Positions 57,512 to 64,000 of a stretch of DNA of 64,000 nucleotides are shown one piece after another. Position numbers and translations under genes: made by a program. The notes under the pieces were generated by a model, which saw only the letters and a program-made list of their open reading frames with translations, was not told where the DNA came from and ran no database searches. The stretch covers positions 806,001 to 870,000 of the forward strand of contig NZ_PYLO01000002.1 of NCBI RefSeq assembly GCF_003024715.1, read 5' to 3'. Numbering within the stretch: position 1 is the first letter of the stretch; every line of letters starts with the position of its first letter. This stretch comes from Clostridium fessum. Its GTDB lineage: Bacteria > Bacillota > Clostridia > Lachnospirales > Lachnospiraceae.

Positions 57512-58765
57512 CTATTTTTTCGCGTGCTTATCGTTGTACTTCTGCACCATCTTGGCCTTGGAAGCCAGACTGCCCGGCTTCGGATCGGAATTGTAAAATG
57601 CTTCAGACGCCTCCATCTGCTTTTTATTGCGGGAGATCTTGTCCTCTTTCGCCTTGCTTTCCGCATCCTCGCGTGCCTGAAGCGCCTTTAAATTCACGCT
57701 TGCCTTCTCGCTGACATTGGCCGGCGGCAGACCTTTTCTCGCTCTCTTCTTGTTCATCTTCTCCACGTTGCGGCGGATCAGATCATCGACATCGATCTTG
57801 TTCATATGTGCATTTACGATCAGCTGCTGAACGAGCTGGAATGCACCCTGAACGACCCAGTAGATACCGATCGCGGACGGCAGGGAGAAACAGAAGAATA
57901 CGGACATCAGCGGCATCGTGATCATCATGCTGTTCATCATGCTCGCGCCCGGCGCGTCCTGATCCACCTGCTGTAAATTGGAAATCAGCTTGGTGGAGAG
58001 CCACTGGGTCAGACCTGCGAGGATCGGGATGATCCATGCGATCGTGATGTGGTTAAAACCGGTAAACGGCGGAGTTGCCAGATTGATGCCGAAGAAATAG
58101 TTCATCTGCTCAATCTTGCCCGCATTTTCTGCGATCGTCGAAGAGATCTGCGGGAATAAACTTTCCAGCGTATCCCATCCAGCCGGTGTCAACTTATATA
58201 ACATATCTACGACTTTGTTTGCCACGGTGTAGTCTACCTTGTCCACCGCCATGCCGACACCGCTTGCCAGCTCGGAAATCTTGTTGACGTAATCCGGCTG
58301 CTCCATCAGCGGGTTCGCTACGTTGTCAAAAAAGACACGTACTGACGGTACGTATGCCGGAATGTTGTAGATAACCCGGTACAAAGCGAAGATAATCGGA
58401 AGCTGAATCGCCATCGGCAGACATCCTGCCATCGGATTCGAGCCATATTTCTCATAAACTGCCTGCATCTCGACCTGTTGTTTAGCCATCGATGCCTGAT
58501 CGGTTTTTCCCTTATACCTATTCTGAACCGCCTTGATTTCAGGGTTCATAAGCGACATAAGTTTTGACGATTCCTGCTGTTTGATCGTCAGAGGAAATAA
58601 CAGTAACTTTGTGATAATGGTAAACAGGATGATACACAGACCGATATTCATGATCCCCATGCTGCTGGTAATCCGGAATAAAAAGTCCATGATATAACCA
58701 AACACGCTGGCGATCGGTCCCATGATCGAACCTGCCTTTGTCGCAACTAAAACGCTAACGTCCAA
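57512..58765 (-). CDS. yidC: Membrane protein insertase YidC/SpoIIIJ
   Basis: A 417-residue insertase of the Oxa1 family. It has membrane segments at about 18-60 (FGYIMDFLFRITSSMGIMNI), the conserved PEIKAVQNRYKGKTDQASMA loop, and later segments with TMPLMSVFFCFSLPSAIGIY. A long basic tail ends PGSLASKAKMVQKYNDKHAK. The start is TTG at 58765, six bases after GGAGGT; no ATG fits. Confidence 0.94.
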   Translation of the reverse strand: MDVSVLVATKAGSIMGPIASVFGYIMDFLFRITSSMGIMNIGLCIILFTIITKLLLFPLTIKQQESSKLMSLMNPEIKAVQNRYKGKTDQASMAKQQVEMQAVYEKYGSNPMAGCLPMAIQLPIIFALYRVIYNIPAYVPSVRVFFDNVANPLMEQPDYVNKISELASGVGMAVDKVDYTVANKVVDMLYKLTPAGWDTLESLFPQISSTIAENAGKIEQMNYFFGINLATPPFTGFNHITIAWIIPILAGLTQWLSTKLISNLQQVDQDAPGASMMNSMMITMPLMSVFFCFSLPSAIGIYWVVQGAFQLVQQLIVNAHMNKIDVDDLIRRNVEKMNKKRARKGLPPANVSEKASVNLKALQAREDAESKAKEDKISRNKKQMEASEAFYNSDPKPGSLASKAKMVQKYNDKHAKK

Positions 58766-58784
58766 TGAACTACCTCCTCATCCT

Positions 58785-59006
58785 TTACGGAACTGGATCA
58801 TAACCGCCTTCTGCAAATGGATTACAGCGAAGAATCCGCTTACATGCCAAAATCATACCTTTTACAGCGCCGTACTTTTTAAGTGCCTGGATGGCGTACT
58901 CCGAGCACGTCGGCGTGTACTTGCAGTGAGGTCCTGTCATAGGGGAAATATAGAGCTGATATCCCCGAATCATCTTTATCAAGATCTTCTTAATCAATAT
59001 TCTCAC
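58785..59006 (-). CDS. yidD: Membrane protein insertion efficiency factor YidD
   Basis: A 73-residue protein with [20 protein letters not shown], the family core [18 protein letters not shown] and the end [18 protein letters not shown] at 59006 is chosen: GGAG lies seven bases upstream and the length fits. It overlaps rnpA by 17 bp. ATG 58973 is an internal alternative. Confidence 0.92.
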   Translation of the reverse strand: MRILIKKILIKMIRGYQLYISPMTGPHCKYTPTCSEYAIQALKKYGAVKGMILACKRILRCNPFAEGGYDPVP

Positions 59007-59349
59007 TTCGATTCTCCAGAATGTTATGCAGTCCGCATAAGTGCAGGTATGCACTCTCAATTTTTTTGAAGTCTGCTTCTTTCGCTGCCGGTCTGGCAAC
59101 GACTACGATGTCTAATCCGAGTCTGACTCTGTCCTTATTTAACCGATAGCTCTCCCGTACCAACCTTGTCACGTGATGGCGGACCACGCTGTTTCCAACC
59201 TTTTTGCTGACGGAGATACCGATCCGAGGCTCCTTCCCGTCATCCACCCGCTTCACGTACATAACCAGAAGCTTATTGGCATAGGATTTCCCTGTCTTGT
59301 AAACCTTTTGAAATTCGCTGTTCTTCTTAATTGAATTAAAACGCTTCAT
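58990..59349 (-). CDS. rnpA: Ribonuclease P protein component
   Basis: A 119-residue basic protein with the RNase P signature [20 protein letters not shown] and [20 protein letters not shown] at the start. It binds RNase P RNA for tRNA 5' maturation. ATG 59349 is the family start; the longer frame runs into the hairpins upstream. Confidence 0.96.
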   Translation of the reverse strand: MKRFNSIKKNSEFQKVYKTGKSYANKLLVMYVKRVDDGKEPRIGISVSKKVGNSVVRHHVTRLVRESYRLNKDRVRLGLDIVVVARPAAKEADFKKIESAYLHLCGLHNILENRSENID

Positions 59350-59426
59350 TAAAATCACCAATTCCCCTGCACCGAGTGTGCATCGCAGAGCTTTTCTTAA
59401 TATTCTTAGAACTTTTTCTATGAATA

Positions 59427-59462
59427 TTAAGAAAGGCCACAATCTATAACTCGATTGCGGCC
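59427..59462 (-). terminator. Hairpin between rpmH and rnpA
   Basis: GGCCACAATC (59435-59444) pairs with GATTGCGGCC (59453-59462). On the minus strand CTTTCTTAATATTC follows, itself part of a second hairpin (TTCTTAATATTC/GAATATTAAGAA). It would let rpmH be made in excess over rnpA. Confidence 0.75.
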
Positions 59463-59469
59463 TCGTTCA

Positions 59470-59604
59470 TTAAGCAGATAATTTTGCTCTACCTTTTGCT
59501 CTTCTGGCAGCCAGAACTTTTCTTCCACCTGCGCTGCTCATTCTCGCACGGAATCCATGAACTTTTGCTCTCTGTCTTTTCTTCGGCTGAAATGTCATCT
59601 TCAT
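59470..59604 (-). CDS. rpmH: 50S ribosomal protein L34
   Basis: A 44-residue protein starting [20 protein letters not shown] and ending [18 protein letters not shown], the standard L34 sequence. It is the first gene left of the origin and has a strong promoter. Too short for a typical ORF cut-off but certain by sequence. Confidence 0.98.
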   Translation of the reverse strand: MKMTFQPKKRQRAKVHGFRARMSSAGGRKVLAARRAKGRAKLSA

Positions 59605-59722
59605 GTCTGCATACACCTCCTCATCCATAATATAGTAAGAGAAATCCACGCTTCCTCCGGCTCACGCCGAAATCCGCATTCTTCTCAACATAGTTAGACT
59701 ATTGTAATTAAACATCTTCTCC

Positions 59723-59751
59723 ATTATATAGAAGAATTCCGCATTCGTCAA
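59723..59751 (-). promoter_or_regulatory. rpmH promoter
   Basis: On the minus strand TTGACG (59751-59746) and TATAAT (59728-59723) are 17 bp apart, close to consensus. Confidence 0.88.
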
Positions 59752-59898
59752 CCACTATTTTGATCTTTTTAATCCCCATAGAACAAGGAATTTCTGTGGT
59801 TTTTCCACCATTTCGATCCTGCGTCCCCACAGATCGATCGTCGATTGCTGTCGAGGCACCTTATTGTATACAGTATACACACCGGGACGTTTCCATTT

Positions 59899-60082
59899 TG
59901 TGGATAAAAAAATCCTTATTTTATCAGCATTCCCGCCACCTATTCACAGCTTATCCTCCACTTATCCACATTTTGGGGATAACTTGTGGAAAAGCCGTGG
60001 AATACGATCTGGATAAGCTTCTGATTGTTCACACCCATTCACCAAAAAGCCTTATTTTTCGGCGTTTTTTCCACGTGGATAA
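59899..60082. other. oriC, upstream DnaA-box cluster
   Basis: DnaA boxes: TGTGGATAA (59899-59907), TTATCCACA (59962-59970), TGGGGATAA (59974-59982) and CGTGGATAA (60074-60082), with weaker ones between. They lie between rpmH and dnaA, the position of incA/B-like clusters in Bacillus-type origins. Confidence 0.9.
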
Positions 60083-60115
60083 CTGAATTTCACTTATTCA
60101 CATTGCGGGTTTTTA

Positions 60116-60144
60116 TTGAAAAATGTGGACAAATCATGTAGAAT
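60116..60144 (+). promoter_or_regulatory. dnaA promoter
   Basis: TTGAAA (60116-60121) and TAGAAT (60139-60144) are 17 bp apart, 60 bp before the dnaA ATG and adjacent to DnaA boxes, consistent with autoregulation. Confidence 0.82.
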
Positions 60145-60203
60145 AGAACTTAGATTGGGTTATTTTGCAGTTTTGGCTGCTTTTTACGTTTAGGAGACAC
60201 AGT

Positions 60204-61574
60204 ATGATAGAGAAAATTAAGGAAAAATGGGATGAAATTCTCCTCCATATTAAAGAAGAACACGAACTGACGGACGTTTCTTTCAAAACATGGCTGCTTC
60301 CGACGCAGCCTTATTCCATGAAAGACGGCACCCTTCAGATCCTGGTTCCGGATGTGCAGTTTCTCGGCTATATCAAAAAAAAATACGGACTTTTGATCCA
60401 GATTACCATCGAAGAACTAACCGGAATCGAGTGTGAGGTCGATTTTGTCACCATCGAACAGGTCGATGAGCCGCAAAAAGAGACGGACAAAAGCCATCTG
60501 ATCAACCGCCCGTCCGAGGTCAGCCGCCAGCTCATCCAGGATGCGAACTTAAATCCGCGCTACACATTCGACACCTTCGTCGTCGGCGCGAACAATAACT
60601 TAGCGCACGCCGCTTCCCTCGCCGTGGCAGAATCTCCGGGTGAGATCTACAACCCTCTCTTCATTTACGGGGGTGTAGGTCTGGGAAAAACGCATCTTAT
60701 GCACTCGATCGGACATTTTATCTTAAAAAACAATCCAAAAGCGAAGGTTCTCTACGTTACAAGTGAGAAGTTTACGAACGAACTGATCGATGCGATCCGG
60801 AACAAAAACAATATTTCCACCACGGAGTTCCGTGAAAAATACAGAAACAACGACGTCCTCCTCATCGATGATATCCAGTTTATTATCGGTAAGGAATCGA
60901 CACAGGAAGAATTTTTCCATACCTTCAACGCACTCTATGAAGCGAAAAAACAGATCATTATCTCCTCAGATAAACCGCCGAAAGAGATCGAGACGCTGGA
61001 AGAACGGCTTCGTTCCCGTTTCGAATGGGGCTTGACCGTCGATATCCAGTCGCCGGATTATGAAACCCGTATGGCGATCCTCCGCAAAAAAGAGGAACTC
61101 GAGGGCTACAATATAGATAATGAAGTGATCAAGTACATCGCCACCAACGTCAAGTCCAACATCCGTGAACTCGAGGGCGCCCTTACCAAGATCGTCGCCC
61201 TTTCCAAGTTAAATAACAAGGAGATCACGACGGAGCTGGCGGAGGAAGCGCTCAAGGATCTCATTTCCCCGAACGCGGAGAAAGAAGTGACCCCGGAGCT
61301 GATCATCCAGGTCGTTGCCGATCATTTCGGTATCACTCCGCTTGACATTTCCTCCCAGAAGCGCAACAAGGAGATCGTATTCCCGCGCCAGATCGTGATG
61401 TATATCTGCCGTTCGATGCTCGGAACTTCCCTGCAGAATATCGGCAAATATTTAGGCGGTCGGGATCACACGACGATCATCCACGGTCACGACAAGATCG
61501 CTGCCGATATGGAGAAAAACGAATCGCTTCGCAATACAGTGGAAATCTTAATGAAAAAGATCAGCCCACAGTAG
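60204..61574 (+). CDS. dnaA: Chromosomal replication initiator DnaA
   Basis: A 456-residue initiator. Domain I is at 1-80 (WDEILLHIKEEHELTDVSFK) and there is a short linker. The AAA+ domain has Walker A YGGVGLGKTHLMHSIGH and Walker B VLLIDDIQFIIGKE. The C-terminal DNA-binding signature is GGRDHTTIIHGHDKIA. ATG 60204 follows TAGGAGACACAGT. Confidence 0.98.
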   Translation: MIEKIKEKWDEILLHIKEEHELTDVSFKTWLLPTQPYSMKDGTLQILVPDVQFLGYIKKKYGLLIQITIEELTGIECEVDFVTIEQVDEPQKETDKSHLINRPSEVSRQLIQDANLNPRYTFDTFVVGANNNLAHAASLAVAESPGEIYNPLFIYGGVGLGKTHLMHSIGHFILKNNPKAKVLYVTSEKFTNELIDAIRNKNNISTTEFREKYRNNDVLLIDDIQFIIGKESTQEEFFHTFNALYEAKKQIIISSDKPPKEIETLEERLRSRFEWGLTVDIQSPDYETRMAILRKKEELEGYNIDNEVIKYIATNVKSNIRELEGALTKIVALSKLNNKEITTELAEEALKDLISPNAEKEVTPELIIQVVADHFGITPLDISSQKRNKEIVFPRQIVMYICRSMLGTSLQNIGKYLGGRDHTTIIHGHDKIAADMEKNESLRNTVEILMKKISPQ

Positions 61575-61614
61575 GTTTCTTCCACAATTTCGCGTGGAAA
61601 AGTGGTTGAAAACC

Positions 61615-61815
61615 TGTGGATAACTTTTCCCACATTTTGCTCCATTTCAGGGCTGTGGATAATTCAAAAGTTATCCAGCCGGTTCCGGACAGTTTTACAC
61701 AGCCTTTTTAACCATTCAAAAGGAGTCTGAACCCCTGTATTTTCGGGGCTGTCCGGAGAATTCCACATATTCACAGCCCCTACTACGATTGCGACGGAAT
61801 ATATATATATCTTTT
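61615..61815. other. oriC, dnaA-dnaN boxes and AT-rich element
   Basis: TGTGGATAA occurs at 61615-61623 and 61654-61662, and TTATCCA at 61671. An AT stretch GAATATATATATATC near 61798 is a likely unwinding element. The two-part layout around dnaA matches Bacillus-type bipartite origins. Confidence 0.85.
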
Positions 61816-61859
61816 CTTTCCGTTCCACGTTATTTTTAGCAAAGGAGTTATCAACAAAC

Positions 61860-62978
61860 ATGAAGCTTTCATTTGAAAAAGATCATTTAATGAACGGCAT
61901 CAACATTGTTCTGAAGGCCGTTCCTTCCAAAACCACCATGCCGATTCTCGAATGCATCCTGATCGATGCTGTTTCGGATGAGATCAAACTGACCGGCAAC
62001 GATATGGAGCTGGGAATTGAGACGAAGGTCGAAGGAACGATCCTGGAACGTGGAAAAATCGCTCTTGATGCCAAGCTTTTTTCCGATATTATCCGCAAGC
62101 TCTCCGGCGAAAATTCTACGATCACGATCGAATCGGATGAAAAATACAACACGACGATCACCTGTGACAAGGCTATTTTCCAGATTCAGGGCAAGGACGG
62201 CGATGAATTTTCCTATATTCCCCACATTGAGCGGGATAAATTCATCACACTTTCCCAGTTTACCTTAAAAGAGATCATCCGCCAGACGATCTTCTCGATC
62301 TCGCCGAACGACAGCAACAAGATGATGACCGGTGAGCTGATGGAGGTCACCGGCAATGAACTTAAGCTCGTTTCCCTCGACGGACACCGCATGTCGATCC
62401 GCAAAGTTGCATTAAAAGAACAGTACAGTGATATAAAAGTCATCGTTCCTGGCAAGACTTTAGGTGAGATCAGCAAGATCTTAAACGGTGACAACGACTC
62501 TGAGGTACAGATTTTCTTCAGCACCAACCACATCATGTTTGAATTTGACGACACGATCGTGTTATCCCGCCTGATTGAGGGCGAGTATTTCCGGATCAAT
62601 CAGATGCTTTCCTCCGATTATGAGACGAAAGTTACCTTGAACCGCCGTGATTTCATGGATGCGATCGACCGTGCGAGCATTCTCGTCCGTGAAAATGATA
62701 AGAAACCTTTGATCTTAAACTTTACCGATGAAGAAATGGAGTTAAAGATGCATTCCGCCTTCGGTACGATGGATGCCCGTCTGGCGATTACCAAGTTTGG
62801 AAAAGACCTGATGATCGGCTTCAACCCGAAGTTTTTGGGTGATGCGCTGCGAATCATCGATGATGAGGAAGTGACTCTGTACATGATGAATCCGAAATCC
62901 CCGTGCTTTATCCGGGACGAGGAGGAGACTTACATCTATCTGATCCTGCCGGTCAATTTCAATGCGGCAGCGATCTAA
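61860..62978 (+). CDS. dnaN: DNA polymerase III beta sliding clamp
   Basis: A 372-residue clamp starting MKLSFEKDHLMNGINIVLKA. It has three repeated domains with features such as EGEYFRINQMLSSDYETKVT and the end YIYLILPVNFNAAAI. The length is standard. ATG 61860 follows AAAGGAGTTATCAACAAAC. Confidence 0.98.
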   Translation: MKLSFEKDHLMNGINIVLKAVPSKTTMPILECILIDAVSDEIKLTGNDMELGIETKVEGTILERGKIALDAKLFSDIIRKLSGENSTITIESDEKYNTTITCDKAIFQIQGKDGDEFSYIPHIERDKFITLSQFTLKEIIRQTIFSISPNDSNKMMTGELMEVTGNELKLVSLDGHRMSIRKVALKEQYSDIKVIVPGKTLGEISKILNGDNDSEVQIFFSTNHIMFEFDDTIVLSRLIEGEYFRINQMLSSDYETKVTLNRRDFMDAIDRASILVRENDKKPLILNFTDEEMELKMHSAFGTMDARLAITKFGKDLMIGFNPKFLGDALRIIDDEEVTLYMMNPKSPCFIRDEEETYIYLILPVNFNAAAI

Positions 62979-63038
62979 CCTGCCATTTTTAGACATGGCA
63001 GGTGCAGGCAGACAGTGACAGAAAGGATCTGAAATAAG

Positions 63039-63245
63039 ATGGAGATAAAACTGAGAGATGAATTTATAAAACTGGGTCAGGCGCTTAAGGCAGCTGGTCT
63101 GGTAGAGTCTGGCGTGGATGCTAAATTTGCGATTCAGGACGGGCTTGTGAAGGTCAATGGCGCGGTGGAGATGCAGCGCGGCAAGAAGCTTTACGACGGG
63201 GACAAAGTCGAGTATGACGGAGAGACCGTAACAATCACCAAATAA
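63039..63245 (+). CDS. yaaA: S4-domain RNA-binding protein YaaA/RlbA
   Basis: A 68-residue S4 domain: FIKLGQALKAAGLVESGVDA, KFAIQDGLVKVNGAVEMQRG, ending VEYDGETVTITK. It sits between dnaN and recF as in Bacillus and probably binds ribosomal RNA. Confidence 0.93.
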   Translation: MEIKLRDEFIKLGQALKAAGLVESGVDAKFAIQDGLVKVNGAVEMQRGKKLYDGDKVEYDGETVTITK

Positions 63246-63256
63246 AGGATGGTTTC

Positions 63257-64000
63257 ATGTTTATCGAATCGATCGAACTCAAAAATTACCGCAATTACGG
63301 GGAATTACATATGGATTTTGATCCGGGGACGAATGTTCTCTACGGGGACAACGCGCAGGGTAAAACCAATATTCTTGAAGCGGTCTACGTGTGTGCGACG
63401 ACCAAGTCCCACCGCGGCAGCAAGGACAGGGAGATCATCGAATTCGGAGAGGACGAGTCCCACATCAAGATGCAGCTTCGCAAGGACGATGTGCCGTACC
63501 GGATTGACATGCATCTAAAGAAAAATAAGACGAAGGGCGTGGCGGTCAACGGGATCCCGATCCGGCGGGCGAGCGAGCTTTTCGGCATTGTTAACGTGGT
63601 GTTTTTTTCGCCGGAAGATCTGAATCTCATTAAGAACGGGCCGGCGGATCGGCGCCGTTTTATTGATCTGGAATTATGCCAGTTAAACCGGCTCTACGTC
63701 CATTCGCTGGTGCAGTACAACCGGGTGGTGATACAGAGAAATAAGCTCTTAAAGGAGCTGTTTTTCCATCCCGAGTACGAGGAGATGCTGGATATATGGG
63801 ATATGCAGCTTGCTTCCTACGGGCGGGAGGTGAGCCAGTACCGGCGGGAATTTATCGGTGAATTAAACGAATTGATCCGTCCGATCCATCAGAAATTGTC
63901 GGGTGGAAAGGAAGAACTCGTCATCCAGTATGAGCCGAACACGGAGGCAGATCAGTTGGAAGCGGCAGTCAAAAAGAGCCGCGAGGCGGACCGGAAGCAG
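63257..64000 (+). CDS. recF: DNA repair ATPase RecF (partial)
   Basis: A frame open to the window end, 248 codons, starting MFIESIELKNYRNYGELHMD. Walker A is GDNAQGKTNILEAVY at about 34-48, followed by KSHRGSKDREII and SPEDLNLIKNGPADRRRFID, typical of RecF. It loads RecA at gaps. ATG 63257 follows AAAGGATGG. The C-terminal third lies outside the window. Confidence 0.97.
   Translation, partial: MFIESIELKNYRNYGELHMDFDPGTNVLYGDNAQGKTNILEAVYVCATTKSHRGSKDREIIEFGEDESHIKMQLRKDDVPYRIDMHLKKNKTKGVAVNGIPIRRASELFGIVNVVFFSPEDLNLIKNGPADRRRFIDLELCQLNRLYVHSLVQYNRVVIQRNKLLKELFFHPEYEEMLDIWDMQLASYGREVSQYRREFIGELNELIRPIHQKLSGGKEELVIQYEPNTEADQLEAAVKKSREADRKQ

Overview
The window carries the replication origin of a Firmicutes chromosome, most likely of the family Lachnospiraceae. 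The evidence is the gene order rpmH-rnpA-yidD-yidC-jag-mnmE-mnmG-rsmG to the left of dnaA-dnaN-yaaA-recF, the soj/spo0J locus with three parS sites, and DUF3881 and DUF4446 proteins of the type found in Lachnospiraceae. Genes left of about 59.6 kb run leftward and dnaA onward runs rightward, so replication diverges from a bipartite oriC around dnaA (59.9-61.8 kb). The genus cannot be fixed from the sequence alone.

From the left edge to about 44.8 kb the window is one large integrative conjugative element (ICE), ending beside a tRNA-Arg(CCU) gene. Read leftward from the tRNA, the backbone is: a leader with an apparent transcription attenuator, two small ORFs (one cysteine-rich), repA, parA, parB, DUF3846 and other conserved small genes, pcfB, virD4 (coupling protein), an XRE regulator, maff2, virB6, prgI, virB4, an NlpC/P60 wall hydrolase, DUF4315, DUF4366, a cargo ATPase, and topB. 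The ICE integrase and relaxase are not in the window and presumably lie further left.

Three conjugation genes of this ICE are each split by another element that carries a large serine recombinase. topB is cut at about 3667 by an element (IME-0) that runs off the left edge. maff2 is cut by a 7.8 kb element (IME-1, 13093-20934). virD4 is cut by a 15.7 kb element (IME-2, 22667-38366). IME-1 and IME-2 have their own relaxases (MobP-type and MobQ-type), RepA plus DnaC-like replication modules, tnpW and a zinc-finger gene. Precise excision would restore the maff2 (71 aa) and virD4 (584 aa) frames. IME-1 adds a lipoprotein and a broken secreted cysteine peptide. IME-2 adds a RelB/YafQ-like toxin-antitoxin pair, three tandem sigma-like proteins, and a lantibiotic-type ABC transporter with its own two-component system.

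From 44.8 to 64 kb lies the chromosomal origin region. It contains two half-tRNA remnants, chromosome partition genes, an alpha/beta hydrolase that is the only rightward gene left of oriC, tRNA modification genes and the oriC genes. Gaps hold four copies of a dispersed repeat of about 130 bp, a chain of hairpins at 49.9-50.3 kb, and nested palindromes between mnmE and mnmG.

The most notable signals are: the three frame-preserving interruptions of conjugation genes; 23-bp-period iterons inside two repA genes; a 27-bp perfect palindrome inside the ICE parB; the tRNA remnants sharing one core; and the dispersed repeat family.
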